DNA from: Streptomyces narbonensis
GTDB lineage: Bacteria > Actinomycetota > Actinomycetes > Streptomycetales > Streptomycetaceae
DNA: 64,000 nucleotides
NCBI RefSeq assembly: GCF_014649015.1
Contig: NZ_BMSF01000002.1
Span: forward strand, 372,001 to 436,000
Reading direction: 5' to 3'
Shown here: positions 41,655 to 51,037 of the stretch, one piece after another
Position numbering within the stretch: position 1 is the first letter of the stretch
Layout: the number at the start of each line of letters is the position of its first letter
The notes under the pieces: generated by a model
What the model saw: only the letters and a program-made list of their open reading frames with translations
The model's database searches: none
Told to the model about the DNA's origin: nothing
Made by a program: the position numbers and the translations under genes

Positions 41655-42671
41655 GTGGACTTCGGACTCGTCCTGCAGACCGACCCGCCCGCCTCGCAGG
41701 TCGTCGGGCTGATGCGCCGGGCGGAGCGCAACGGTTTCCGTTACGGCTGGACCTTCGACTCCGCCGTGCTGTGGCAGGAACCGTTCGTCATCTACAGCCA
41801 GATCCTCGCCAACACCACGAAGCTCCACGTGGGCACGATGGTGACCAACCCCGGGACGCGCACGTGGGAGGTCACCGCCTCCACCTTCGCCACGCTCAAC
41901 GACATGTACGGCAACCGCACGGTGTGCGGCATCGGCCGCGGCGATTCCGCGATGCGCGTCGCCGGCCGCAGGCCGAACACCCTGGCCCGCCTCGGCGAGG
42001 CCATCGACGTCATCCGCGACCTCGCGGAGGGCCGCGAAGCGACGGTGGACGGCAACGCCATCCGCATCCCGTGGATCAAGAACGGCAAACTGCCCGTCTG
42101 GATGGCCGCCTACGGCCCCAAGGCCCTCGCCCTGGCGGGCGAGAAGGCGGACGGCTTCATCCTTCAGCTCGCCGACCCCTTCCTCACCGAGTGGATGGTC
42201 AAGGCGGTCCGCCAGGCCGCCACGGACGCCGGCCGCGACCCCGACGCCCTCACGATCTGCGTCGCCGCCCCCGCCTATGTCACCGCCGACGACTCGCCCG
42301 AGGCCCTGGCGCACGCCCGGGACCAGTGCCGCTGGTTCGGCGGGATGGTCGGCAACCACGTCGCCGACCTCGTCGCCAAGTACGGCGAGCACTCCTCGAT
42401 GGTCCCCGAGGAGCTCACCGCGTACATCAAGGACCGGCACGGCTACGACTACTCCCACCACGGCCGCGCCGACAACCCCGACACCACGTTCGTCCCCGAC
42501 GAGATCGTCGACCGCTTCTGCCTCCTCGGCCCCGCCGAGACCCACATCGAGAAGCTCCGCCACCTCAAGGACCTCGGCGTCGACCAGTTCGCCGTCTACG
42601 ACATGCACGACAACCGCGAGGGCACCATCGACGCCTACGGCACCGACATCATCCCCGCGATCAACGCCTGA
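41655..42671 (+). CDS. LLM-class F420-dependent oxidoreductase of the hydantoin/pyrimidine cluster
   Basis: 338 aa luciferase-like monooxygenase-fold protein (MDFGLVLQTDPPASQ start, GTMVTNPGTR, GIGRGDSAMR, WMAAYGPKALALAG). Members of this subgroup recur beside dihydropyrimidinase genes and are predicted to use F420. It could supply dihydropyrimidine or oxidise a related ring, but its reaction is unproven. GTG start after GGAGG; last gene before the accessory block. Confidence 0.85.
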   Translation: MDFGLVLQTDPPASQVVGLMRRAERNGFRYGWTFDSAVLWQEPFVIYSQILANTTKLHVGTMVTNPGTRTWEVTASTFATLNDMYGNRTVCGIGRGDSAMRVAGRRPNTLARLGEAIDVIRDLAEGREATVDGNAIRIPWIKNGKLPVWMAAYGPKALALAGEKADGFILQLADPFLTEWMVKAVRQAATDAGRDPDALTICVAAPAYVTADDSPEALAHARDQCRWFGGMVGNHVADLVAKYGEHSSMVPEELTAYIKDRHGYDYSHHGRADNPDTTFVPDEIVDRFCLLGPAETHIEKLRHLKDLGVDQFAVYDMHDNREGTIDAYGTDIIPAINA

Positions 42672-43131
42672 CGCGGGGCCGCCGAACCTCCGTACGGCCG
42701 GTACGACGTGGTGCCGGCCCACCGAAGAATGTGGGCAGCGGCCCACCACCTTCCCCTACCGCAGGCTCGTTCTGCGCAGCTGTGAGTGGCAAGTGCCATG
42801 TTGTGTGGGAGGGGTCCGTGGCGAGACCGACCAGCAGGCCTGCGACGGCGAGCAGTGGCAGGGGCCACCAGGGAGGGGTTGCCTGGAAGCCCAGCGCCTT
42901 GGGCAGGTCGGTGTAGGTCCACGGCTGGAGCTCACTACGTGGCGGGCGCCGCGCGGGGGCGGGCTCACCGCCTTTGTGCGGCGGTGGCGTGATGGTCATT
43001 CAGGCGGGCCGAAGTCCTCGTCGGGCGGCTCACACGCATGACATCCACACCGGCTGTGCCTGCCGACGGGGGCCGTCCCCGGGGTGCGCACCGCTTTCCG
43101 GTCGGTCCGGCGGAGACCGTAGGCTCTGCGC
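42672..43131. other. Left edge of the accessory block, contains a gene remnant
   Basis: 460 bp without an intact gene. It holds the chloride-channel-like fragment listed separately (42817-42999, minus) and otherwise unrecognised sequence up to the TetR gene. It marks where the pyrimidine operon stops being followed by related genes. Confidence 0.5.
42817..42999 (-). pseudogene. N-terminal fragment of a ClC-type ion channel protein gene
   Basis: From ATG 42999 the translation begins with a Pro-rich head typical of these channels, then reaches LPKALGFQATPPWWPLPLL and AVAGLLVGLA. I recognise this as the segment around the early membrane helix of Streptomyces voltage-gated chloride-channel-like proteins. 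After residue 61 the similarity stops, and the earlier helices appear deleted. Family identification is from memory of the motif. Confidence 0.5.
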
Positions 43132-43734
43132 ATGGCGGATATGCAACCGGACGGGGCAGTACGAGGGCCGGGGCGCCCGCGCGAGGAGCGGGTCACCGGA
43201 TCCGTCCTGAAGGCGGTCGTGGACCTGGTCACGGAGCAGGGGATCGGGGCGGTCACGATGGATGCCGTGGCCTCACGCGCCGGAGTGAGCAAGCCCGCCA
43301 TCTATCGACGGTGGCCCACCAAGCAGGATTTGATCATCGCCGCCGCGGAGACCCGGATCGGCATCCTGTCGGTGCCCGACCTGGGCGACTTCCGCGCCGA
43401 GCTCCGCTTCGTCCTCACCGCTCGTCTGGAGGCCTACCGGCTGCCGGGTTCGGACCGGCTGATCGCGGGGCTCATCGGGGCGGCGGCCGAGGCGGGCGCG
43501 GTGCGGGGACGGTACGCGGAGTACACCGAGCGGATCACGAGCGAGACGAGGCGCATCCTCGAACGGGGGATCGCCCGCGGTGACGTGGGTCCGGACACCG
43601 ATGTCCGGGCCGCGGCCACGTTGGTGGCCGCACCACTGATCTTCCGGCTGATCGGTGAGCAGGAGATGCCTGACGCCCGTTTCGTGGACAACCTGGTCGA
43701 TCTCGTCGCCCGCGCCGTCGGCCCGGTCGGCTGA
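43132..43734 (+). CDS. TetR-family regulator of the adjacent catabolic operon
   Basis: 200 aa. N-terminal helix-turn-helix (AVTMDAVASRAGVSKPAIYRRW, about 41-62, with preceding helix), then a TetR_C-like ligand domain. It is followed co-directionally, after 114 bp carrying a direct repeat, by a TauD-MFS-ALDH-ligase operon it presumably represses. ATG start. Confidence 0.87.
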   Translation: MADMQPDGAVRGPGRPREERVTGSVLKAVVDLVTEQGIGAVTMDAVASRAGVSKPAIYRRWPTKQDLIIAAAETRIGILSVPDLGDFRAELRFVLTARLEAYRLPGSDRLIAGLIGAAAEAGAVRGRYAEYTERITSETRRILERGIARGDVGPDTDVRAAATLVAAPLIFRLIGEQEMPDARFVDNLVDLVARAVGPVG

Positions 43735-43802
43735 CGGCTTCCGGCGGCGACTCCAGACTCTCCTTTTTCCCACCTCAGGCCTCTTGCCTCACCGCACCCT
43801 AA

Positions 43803-43824
43803 TAACGATACTCCCAGTAACGAT
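43803..43824. promoter_or_regulatory. Direct repeat TAACGAT x2, candidate operator/promoter
   Basis: TAACGAT occurs at 43803 and 43818, a 15-bp period, within an AT-rich patch 25-45 bp before the TauD start and its GGGAGG ribosome site. Likely holds the -10 region of the catabolic operon and a regulator site. Confidence 0.45.
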
Positions 43825-43848
43825 TTTCGGTCTCGTCAGGGAGGAACC

Positions 43849-44772
43849 ATGGACACCGCCGTCACCACCCCCGCCCCCGCGCTCGACAAGCCGCTGATGC
43901 ACTACGGGAAGCGCACCCTCGACCGCATCGCGCCGGACGCGGTCCAGCCCGACTACCGGCTCCTGGACATCTGCCCGCTCACCCCGCACATCGGTGCCGA
44001 GGTCGACGGCGTCGACCTCTCGCTCCCGATCGGCGAGGAGCTCGCGGAGGAGATCAGGAAGGCCCTGCTGGAGTGGAAGGTGCTCTTCTTCCGCGACCAG
44101 CACGCGTTCGAGCCGCAGTCCCAGCTCGCGTTCTCCGGGCTGTGGGGCCAGCCGGAACCGAACCCCTTCTTCCCCAAGGGCAACTCCACCGGCGTCTCCC
44201 GCCTGGCCAAGGACGCCATGGCCATCGGCACCGAGAACATCTGGCACAGCGACCACTCGTTCATGGCCGCCCCGGCACTCGGCTCCGTGCTGCGCGCCGT
44301 CGAGGTCCCGTCCGCCGGCGGCGACACCATGTGGGCGGACATGGCGGCCGCCTACGACAACCTCACCGAGTCCGTGAAGGCCCGGATCGAGGGGCTGACC
44401 GCCGTACACGACTGGGAGCCGAGCTGGGGCTCCGTGATGACCGCGAGCCAGATCGCCGCGCTCCGTGAGAACCTGCCGGCCGTCGAGCACCCGGTGGTCG
44501 TCCGCCATCCGCGCACCGGCCGCAAGCTCCTCTACGTCAACGAGCCCTTCACCACCCGGATCGTCGGACTGTCGGACCCGGAGAGCCGCGAACTCCTCGA
44601 CGAGCTCGTGCTCCAGGCCCGCATCCCCGAGTACCAGGTGCGCTTCCGCTGGCAGCCGGGCTCGGTCGCGGTGTGGGACAACATCGCCACCCAGCACTAC
44701 GCGATCAGCGACTACTTCCCGCAGCGCCGTGTCATGGAGCGCATCGCCATCGCCGGCGTCCCGCTCTCCTGA
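43849..44772 (+). CDS. TauD/TfdA-family Fe(II)/2-oxoglutarate dioxygenase
   Basis: 307 aa. Facial triad His133-X-Asp135 (WHSDHSF) and His283 (ATQHYA), with the 2-oxoglutarate Arg at about 294 (QRRVMER) and the conserved GGDTMW. Such enzymes hydroxylate taurine, alkyl sulfates, phenoxy acids or ethers so that they fall apart to an aldehyde. Aldehyde dehydrogenase and CoA-ligase genes downstream fit that chemistry. The substrate is unknown. First gene of the operon. Confidence 0.87.
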   Translation: MDTAVTTPAPALDKPLMHYGKRTLDRIAPDAVQPDYRLLDICPLTPHIGAEVDGVDLSLPIGEELAEEIRKALLEWKVLFFRDQHAFEPQSQLAFSGLWGQPEPNPFFPKGNSTGVSRLAKDAMAIGTENIWHSDHSFMAAPALGSVLRAVEVPSAGGDTMWADMAAAYDNLTESVKARIEGLTAVHDWEPSWGSVMTASQIAALRENLPAVEHPVVVRHPRTGRKLLYVNEPFTTRIVGLSDPESRELLDELVLQARIPEYQVRFRWQPGSVAVWDNIATQHYAISDYFPQRRVMERIAIAGVPLS

Positions 44773-44823
44773 CCGACCTCCCGCCCCCTCCACCCTTCCC
44801 CATCCAGTCTCCGCGGAGTCCTT

Positions 44824-46128
44824 GTGACCGACACCGACGTCGCACCCGCTGTGCCCGCCGGCCCCCCGAAGGTGCCGAGCAGAACGAGACGCCGCGCCTG
44901 GACCGTCACCGCGCTGCTCGTCGTCTTCATGATGATCAACTTCGCCGACAAGTCCGTGCTCGGTCTGGCCGCCGAGGAGATCCGGCAGGACCTCGGCCTG
45001 TCCGCGTCGACCTTCGGGCTGGCCAGCAGCGCCTTCTTCCTGCTGTTCTCGCTCTCCGGGGCCGCGGTGGGGCTGCTCGCGGACCGCATACGGCCCAAGT
45101 GGCTGATTCTGGCCATGGCCGTCCTGTGGTCCGTCTCCCAGGCACCGCTGGCGGTGGGCGGAGGGCTCGCGGTGCTCATCACCTCACGCGTTCTCCTGGG
45201 TGCCGCCGAGGGACCCGCCTTCCCCGTCGCCCAGCAGGCCACCCTGTCCTGGTTTCCCAACCACCGGCGCAACCTGCCCGGAGCCGTGATCGTCCTGGGA
45301 ATCACCCTCGGGGTCCTGGTCGCCGCTCCCGTACTGACATGGGTGATCCAGCACCACGGCTGGCGCTCGGCCGTCGCCGCGGTGGCGCTCGTCGGTGTCG
45401 TGTGGGCGCTGCTGTGGATCCCCCTCGGCGGCGAGGGGCCGTACGCGGCCGCGTCGGACACGGAGCACAGACCGGCCGGTCCGACGGGCGGGCTCGGGAG
45501 GCCGTACCGGCGCATCCTCGCGACCCGTACCTGGATCGGTGCCACGGCCGCCTACTTCGGCACGTACTGGGTCATCGCCTTCGCCCTCGTCTGGCTGCCC
45601 TCGTACCTCCAGGACGCGCTGGGCTACACCTCGGCCGGGTCCACGCGGGTGCTGATGCTGGTCTGGGGTCTTGGTGGCGTCGTGGTGCTCGGGCAGGCCG
45701 GCCTCACCGGATGGCTGCTGCGCCGCGGGACCCCGAGCCGTTGGGCCCGTGGCGGAGTCGGCGGCGTACTGCTACTCGCCGGCGCGGCGGCATGCCTCGC
45801 CCTGCCGGTGGCCCCGGCCGGTGCCGTGACCGCCGTGCTCGTGGTCGCGGGATTCGGGCTCGCCGGGGCGATGAGCAGCGTCGCCGTCACCACCGTCACG
45901 GAACTGGCTCCGGCCGATCGTCGCGGCGGCGCCCTCGGCATCATGAACGCCGTGGTGACCACCGCGGGCCTGATCGCCCCGACGCTGATCGGTCAACTCG
46001 TGGACGCTCACGGTACGGAGGGCTACCAGCACGCGGTGCTCATCACCGGCGCCGTGCTCCTGCTGAGCGGAACCGCCGCCCTGACGTTGATCGACCCGGA
46101 CCGCGACGCCCGCAGGCTGTCCGCGTGA
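44824..46128 (+). CDS. MFS importer, anion:cation symporter-like
   Basis: 434 aa, 12 predicted helices. An ACS-type signature is near the N-terminus (FADKSVLGLAAEEI) and the motif ADRIRPKW follows. This subfamily imports organic anions such as phthalate, tartrate or aromatic acids. GTG start 51 nt after the dioxygenase gene. Probably brings in the operon's substrate. Confidence 0.85.
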   Translation: MTDTDVAPAVPAGPPKVPSRTRRRAWTVTALLVVFMMINFADKSVLGLAAEEIRQDLGLSASTFGLASSAFFLLFSLSGAAVGLLADRIRPKWLILAMAVLWSVSQAPLAVGGGLAVLITSRVLLGAAEGPAFPVAQQATLSWFPNHRRNLPGAVIVLGITLGVLVAAPVLTWVIQHHGWRSAVAAVALVGVVWALLWIPLGGEGPYAAASDTEHRPAGPTGGLGRPYRRILATRTWIGATAAYFGTYWVIAFALVWLPSYLQDALGYTSAGSTRVLMLVWGLGGVVVLGQAGLTGWLLRRGTPSRWARGGVGGVLLLAGAAACLALPVAPAGAVTAVLVVAGFGLAGAMSSVAVTTVTELAPADRRGGALGIMNAVVTTAGLIAPTLIGQLVDAHGTEGYQHAVLITGAVLLLSGTAALTLIDPDRDARRLSA

Positions 46129-46211
46129 CCCCACGCGTGCCGTCCGCTCCGCACGCAGCGCGCGGAGCGGGCCCCGCCCTCCCCACTCCCGACCTTCCAC
46201 AAGGAACGACG

Positions 46212-47918
46212 TTGAACACCAGCGCCCTCGACACCGACTTCCTCGATCGCACCGTGGCCCACGTGCGCGGCAACGCCGCGTCCTGGTCCGCCACCCCGCT
46301 CACCGAACGCATCGCCCTCCTGGAGCGGTTGCAGCCGCGCGTCGTCGCACGGGCGGCCGAGATGGCCGGCGCGGGCGCCCTGGCGAAGGGGTACGGACCG
46401 GACTCGCCGTGGGCGGCGGAGGACTGGATCGGCGGCCCCTGGGCCCTGGTCCAGAACGCCGCGGCGCTGCTGCACGTGCTTCGACGAATTGCCGCGGGCA
46501 AGGATCCGCTGGACGCCAGGAGGGTCCGCGAGGAGAACGGCCGCACCCGCGTGGACGTCTTCCCCGCTACCGCCTGGGACTCCCTGCTGCTCAACGGGTT
46601 CACGGCCCACGTGTGGATGCGCCCCGGCGTCACGGCGGAGCAAGCGGGGACGTGCGCCGCGGGCGAGTACCGCGGCAGGCAGGGAGACCCGGCCCTGGCC
46701 CTGGTGCTCGGCGCCGGCAACGTCGCCGCCATCACCGCGCTGGACATCCTGCACAAGCTCTACGCCGAGGGCCAGGTCGTCATCGCCAAGATGAACCCGG
46801 TCAACGCCTACCTGCGCCCCCACTTCGATTACGTCTTCGCCGAGTTCGTCGAACGGGGCTGGCTGCGCTTCGTCGACGGCGGCGCGGCCGAGGGCGGCTA
46901 CCTCGCCCGCCACGCAGGCGTCGACGCCATTCACGTCACCGGCAGCGACCGCACCCACGACGCCATCGTCTGGGGCACCGACGAGGACGCCGAGCGACGC
47001 CACCGTGACGACCTCCCGCTGATCGCCAAGCCCTTCAGCAGCGAACTCGGCGGCGTCAGTCCCTGCATCGTGGTGCCGGGCCCGTGGAGCGATGCCGACG
47101 TCCGCTTCCAGGCCGAGCACATCGTCACCAGCAAGATGAACAACTCCGGCCACAACTGCATCGCCAGCCAGATCCTGGTCCTGCCGCGCGACTGGGACGG
47201 CACCGAGCGGCTGCTCGACGAGATCCGGCGACTGTTGCGCGACCTGCCCTCACGCACCGACTACTACCCGGGCGCGGCCGACCGGCTCGCCGCCGTACGC
47301 GCGGCGCATCCGGCGGCGGAGACCCACGGCGACGGCTGCCGACTGCTCGTGCCCGACATCACCGACCACGAAGACCTCCTCGTCCTCGACGAGGTCTTCG
47401 GCAGCGCCCTCGGCGTCGTACGCCTGCCGGGCACGGATCCGGCCGAATTCCTGCGCCACGCCGTCGACTTCGCCAACGACACCCTGCCCGGCACCCTCGG
47501 CGCGACCCTGATCGTCCACCCGAGGACCGAGAAGGCACACCGGGAGGCCGTGGCCACCGCCATCGCCGATCTGCGCTACGGCACACTGGGCGTCAACTGC
47601 TGGTCGGCCGTGGGCTTCCTGCTCGGCTACACCCCCTGGGGTGCCTTCCCCGGCCACACCCGCCAGGACATCGGCAGCGGCATCGGCTTCGTGCACAACG
47701 CGTTCATGCTGGAAGACGTCGAGAAGACCGTGCTGCGCGCCCCGTTCACGCCGGCCCCGCGTGGACTGGTCACGGGCGACCCGTCGCTGTCGCCGCGCCC
47801 CCCGTACTTCCTGACCCACCGCACGGCGCTGACCACGGTGAAGCGCCTCACCCGCTTCACGGCGGCGCCGCGCCTGTCGAAACTGCCCGCGCTCTTCGCC
47901 GCCGCGCTGCGGGGCTGA
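46212..47918 (+). CDS. Aldehyde dehydrogenase-superfamily protein
   Basis: 568 aa from a TTG start with AAGGA six nt upstream; no better ATG or GTG precedes the conserved region. NAD(P)-binding region VLGAGN near 166-171 and IAKMNPVNAY near 191-200, general-base Glu279 (SSELGG), catalytic Cys316 (NSGHNCIASQ). Longer than ordinary ALDHs (about 490 aa), resembling the acyl/long-chain group. It should oxidise the aldehyde from the dioxygenase step, giving an acid for the ligase, or work as an acyl-CoA reductase in reverse. Confidence 0.82.
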   Translation: MNTSALDTDFLDRTVAHVRGNAASWSATPLTERIALLERLQPRVVARAAEMAGAGALAKGYGPDSPWAAEDWIGGPWALVQNAAALLHVLRRIAAGKDPLDARRVREENGRTRVDVFPATAWDSLLLNGFTAHVWMRPGVTAEQAGTCAAGEYRGRQGDPALALVLGAGNVAAITALDILHKLYAEGQVVIAKMNPVNAYLRPHFDYVFAEFVERGWLRFVDGGAAEGGYLARHAGVDAIHVTGSDRTHDAIVWGTDEDAERRHRDDLPLIAKPFSSELGGVSPCIVVPGPWSDADVRFQAEHIVTSKMNNSGHNCIASQILVLPRDWDGTERLLDEIRRLLRDLPSRTDYYPGAADRLAAVRAAHPAAETHGDGCRLLVPDITDHEDLLVLDEVFGSALGVVRLPGTDPAEFLRHAVDFANDTLPGTLGATLIVHPRTEKAHREAVATAIADLRYGTLGVNCWSAVGFLLGYTPWGAFPGHTRQDIGSGIGFVHNAFMLEDVEKTVLRAPFTPAPRGLVTGDPSLSPRPPYFLTHRTALTTVKRLTRFTAAPRLSKLPALFAAALRG

Positions 47919-47990
47919 CCCCCGGCCCTCGGCGTCCCACGGATCCGCCACGCCCATGGCGCCCGCCGAAGCATCCCCTACGGAGACCTC

Positions 47991-49580
47991 ATGCTCAATC
48001 TCGCTGCCCTGCTGGAGAACAGCGCCCGCGCCGTGCCCGACCGTTCGGCGGTTGTCCTCGGCACCCAGCGCCTGACCTACGCGGAGCTGGACGCGGCCGC
48101 ATGCCGCGTGGCCAACCTGCTGCACGCGCGCGGCATCGGCCCGGGCGACAAGGTCGCGCTGTCCTGCCCGAACCTCCCGTGGTTCCCGATCGTCTACTAC
48201 GGCATCCTCAAGGCCGGCGCCGTGGTCGTCCCGCTCAACGTGCTGCTCAAGGGCCGTGAGATCGCCTACCATCTGGCCGATTCCGAGGCCAAGGCCTACT
48301 TCTGCTTCGAGGGCGGCCCCGATCTTCCGACAGGCCAGGAGGGCTGGGCCGGCTTCGGCGGGACGCCCGGCTGCGACGACTTCTTCCTGATGACCGCCGC
48401 ACCCACCGAGAACTCCCCGATCGCAGGCGCCGAGACCCTGACCGCGGCGCTGGCCCACCAGAGCGCGGACTTCGAGACGGTGGCCACGGAGCCCGGTGAC
48501 ACGGCGGTCATCCTGTACACCTCCGGTACCACGGGCCGCCCCAAGGGCGCTGAGCTCACCCACTCCAACGTGATGCTCAACGTGCTGACCTGCCACAAGC
48601 TCTTCGGCGAGGTCGAGCACGACGTGCACCTGATCAGCCTGCCGCTCTTCCACTCCTTCGGCCAGGTCGTGCAGATGAACGCCGGCCTCGCCGCGCGGGC
48701 GACGCTGGTACTGCTGCCCCGGTTCGACGCCCGGTCCGCCCTGGCCCTGATGCAGCGGCACGCGGTCACCTTCTTCGCGGGTGTTCCCACGATGTACTGG
48801 GCCCTCCTCGAAGCGGAGGCACCCGAGGCGGACCTGTCGCAGATCGCCGGGAACCTGCGGATGGCCGGGTCGGGAGGCTCCGCGCTGCCGGTCGAGATCC
48901 ACCGCCGGTTCAGCGAGCGCTTCGGGGTCACCATCATGGAGGGGTACGGCCTCTCGGAGACCAGCCCGGCGGCCACCTTCGCCCCGCGCGGCGAAGAGGT
49001 ACGGCCCGGCTCCATCGGCCGCCCTGTCTGGGGCGTGGAGGTGGACCTGGTCGAAAAGGACTGGACCCCGGTCAAGGGCGCCGACGCGATCGGCGAGATC
49101 GTCGTCCGCGGCCACAACGTCATGAAGGGGTACTACAACCGGCCCGAGGCGACCGCCGAGGTGATGCGCAACGGCTGGTTCCGCACCGGTGACCTTGCAC
49201 GCCGCGACGCCGACGGCTGGTTCTACATCGTGGACCGGGCCAAGGACATGATCATCCGCGGTGGCTTCAACGTGTACCCGCGGGAGATCGAGGAGGTCCT
49301 GCTCACTCACCCCGCCGTGAGCATGGCGGCCGTCATCGGCGTGCCGCACGACCGCCACGGCGAGGAGATCAAGGCCTGCGTGGTCCGTGCCCCGGGAGCG
49401 ACGCTCACCGAGGACGAGCTGATCGCCTGGTGCAAGGAGGAGATGGCGGGCTACAAGTACCCCCGCCTCGTGGATTTCCGCGACGTCCTGCCCACCAACG
49501 CCACCGGCAAGATCCTCAAGCGCGAGCTCAGGGACGAGGACGACCCCGCGGACGACCACGGGACCGACGGGGCTCGATGA
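47991..49580 (+). CDS. Acyl-CoA synthetase (AMP-binding)
   Basis: 529 aa ANL enzyme: P-loop YTSGTTGRPKGAELTH, GYGLSETSP, YRTGD equivalent WFRTGDLARRD, hinge DRAKDMIIRGGFNVYPREIE, catalytic Lys near the end (NATGKILKREL). It activates a carboxylic acid to its CoA ester, the expected last step before beta-oxidation. Last gene of the TauD operon, followed by a strong terminator. Confidence 0.9.
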   Translation: MLNLAALLENSARAVPDRSAVVLGTQRLTYAELDAAACRVANLLHARGIGPGDKVALSCPNLPWFPIVYYGILKAGAVVVPLNVLLKGREIAYHLADSEAKAYFCFEGGPDLPTGQEGWAGFGGTPGCDDFFLMTAAPTENSPIAGAETLTAALAHQSADFETVATEPGDTAVILYTSGTTGRPKGAELTHSNVMLNVLTCHKLFGEVEHDVHLISLPLFHSFGQVVQMNAGLAARATLVLLPRFDARSALALMQRHAVTFFAGVPTMYWALLEAEAPEADLSQIAGNLRMAGSGGSALPVEIHRRFSERFGVTIMEGYGLSETSPAATFAPRGEEVRPGSIGRPVWGVEVDLVEKDWTPVKGADAIGEIVVRGHNVMKGYYNRPEATAEVMRNGWFRTGDLARRDADGWFYIVDRAKDMIIRGGFNVYPREIEEVLLTHPAVSMAAVIGVPHDRHGEEIKACVVRAPGATLTEDELIAWCKEEMAGYKYPRLVDFRDVLPTNATGKILKRELRDEDDPADDHGTDGAR

Positions 49581-49583
49581 GCG

Positions 49584-49622
49584 ACGTCCGCCCTCGGGCC
49601 TGAGAGGACCGAGGGCGGACGT
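49584..49622. terminator. Strong stem-loop, 14-bp perfect arms
   Basis: ACGTCCGCCCTCGG pairs perfectly with CCGAGGGCGGACGT around an 11-nt loop, directly after the CoA-ligase gene and before the convergent DUF1254 gene. Probably terminates both directions. Confidence 0.85.
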
Positions 49623-49705
49623 GTGGCGTCATGGAACCATCTCGTACGTGCCCGACAGGTCCAGACGTGCCGTGGGGGAGTGACGAGGAGGCGAGCAGCT
49701 GCGGT

Positions 49706-51037
49706 TCAGCCGGTGCGTTGGAACGCCGGCGGGGTCCAGTCGCCGGTGAGGGCGGGCTGCTGGGGCCAGTACAGGCGCAGGAAGACGTTGAAGCTTCCGG
49801 CGGGGGCGGGGAGCCAGTTGCTCTCGCGCTCGGGTCCGGGGCTGTCGTGCTGGACGTGGATGTCCAGGGATCCGTCGGGGTTGGTCCGCATGCCGCTGCG
49901 GTCGCCGATCGCGTACCGGTTCAGCGGGTTGTCGGCGAAGAGCTGGCGCTCGTTCATCATCGTGAGGGACCAGAAGCCGTCGACGGGCGGGGTCTTCCCG
50001 GCCTCGAAGTGCAGTACGTAGGCGTGGGCACCGTCGAGGGGCCGGCCTTCGGCGTCGGTGGTCGCGTGCGGGTACAGCGCGTCGGCGTCGAGGTTGGCTC
50101 CGTAGCCGAACCGGGTGATGACCGCGCGCTTGGCGTAGTCGGTTCCGTAGTCCCCCAGTCCCCGGTGCACGGCCCATCCGCTGGTCTTCGCGGCCTCGGC
50201 CCGGGCGAGCAGTTCGTCCAGGGCCTCCGGGCCGCGCCGTGCGGCCGCGTCCAGGACGGCGAGCTCCTCGGCGGACAGGTCGTCGAGGCTCGCGCCGGGC
50301 GCGATGCCGAGTTTGGCGAGGCCGCCCAGGAACGGGGCGTCGCCGGGGTCGGGCGGGTTGTCGACCATCATCCGGTTGAGAAGGGCGAAGTAGTCGCGGC
50401 CGCTGAGCGCGTGGACCCGGTCGACGGGCGCCGTCGTGGTGTCGGCGCCGGCGGGCACCGGGACGTCGGTGGGAGGGGAGTAGTCGTCGGGGTCGCCGGT
50501 CCACTGCGACAGCGGGATCAGCCGCGTGGCGTCCTGGAGCCGGTTGACGGCCGGGAAGTCCGACGGGCCGCTGGTCGCGTACCGGGCGATGATCCAGTTC
50601 ACAGCGGTGGGGGACTTCAGCAGGGTCAGGCCGTCGGGAACCGTTCCGGACCAGGCCGGGCCGGCGATCAGGAACGGGCCCGCCGAGGGGCCGTTCCTGC
50701 GCCGGCCGACGACGGCGCAGACGTTCGACCAGGCGTCCAGGATCGGAACCATCCAGAACCGGTCGTCGAACTCGGGCAGGGTCAGCACCAGGGGCTGGTC
50801 GGACAGGTCGAGCCAGGCGCTGGAGTACAGGGTGTCGGCGTTCGGCGAGACGACCTCGGTGAAGGAGGAGTCCGGGGTGGTGCGCATATAGCAGAACTGG
50901 TTGACCGGGGCCTTCCGACGCGCGTCGTCCCGCGCCGGGACCGCCGTCATGTTGCCCTTCGTCACGGCCGCCGTGACCAGCGGATACCCGTAAAGCCATG
51001 CCTCCGTGGCCAGCTTCTCCATCGACTCATCCGTCAT
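49706..51037 (-). CDS. DUF1254/DUF1214 domain protein
   Basis: 443 aa. N-terminal DUF1254 region (EAWLYGYPLV, SPNADTLYSSAWLDL) and C-terminal DUF1214 region (FWSLTMMNERQLFADNPLNRYAIGD). No signal peptide is visible, unlike many members. The biochemical role is unknown. GGAG lies 8 nt before the ATG. Isolated in context; upstream lies a decayed region. Confidence 0.87.
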   Translation of the reverse strand: MTDESMEKLATEAWLYGYPLVTAAVTKGNMTAVPARDDARRKAPVNQFCYMRTTPDSSFTEVVSPNADTLYSSAWLDLSDQPLVLTLPEFDDRFWMVPILDAWSNVCAVVGRRRNGPSAGPFLIAGPAWSGTVPDGLTLLKSPTAVNWIIARYATSGPSDFPAVNRLQDATRLIPLSQWTGDPDDYSPPTDVPVPAGADTTTAPVDRVHALSGRDYFALLNRMMVDNPPDPGDAPFLGGLAKLGIAPGASLDDLSAEELAVLDAAARRGPEALDELLARAEAAKTSGWAVHRGLGDYGTDYAKRAVITRFGYGANLDADALYPHATTDAEGRPLDGAHAYVLHFEAGKTPPVDGFWSLTMMNERQLFADNPLNRYAIGDRSGMRTNPDGSLDIHVQHDSPGPERESNWLPAPAGSFNVFLRLYWPQQPALTGDWTPPAFQRTG

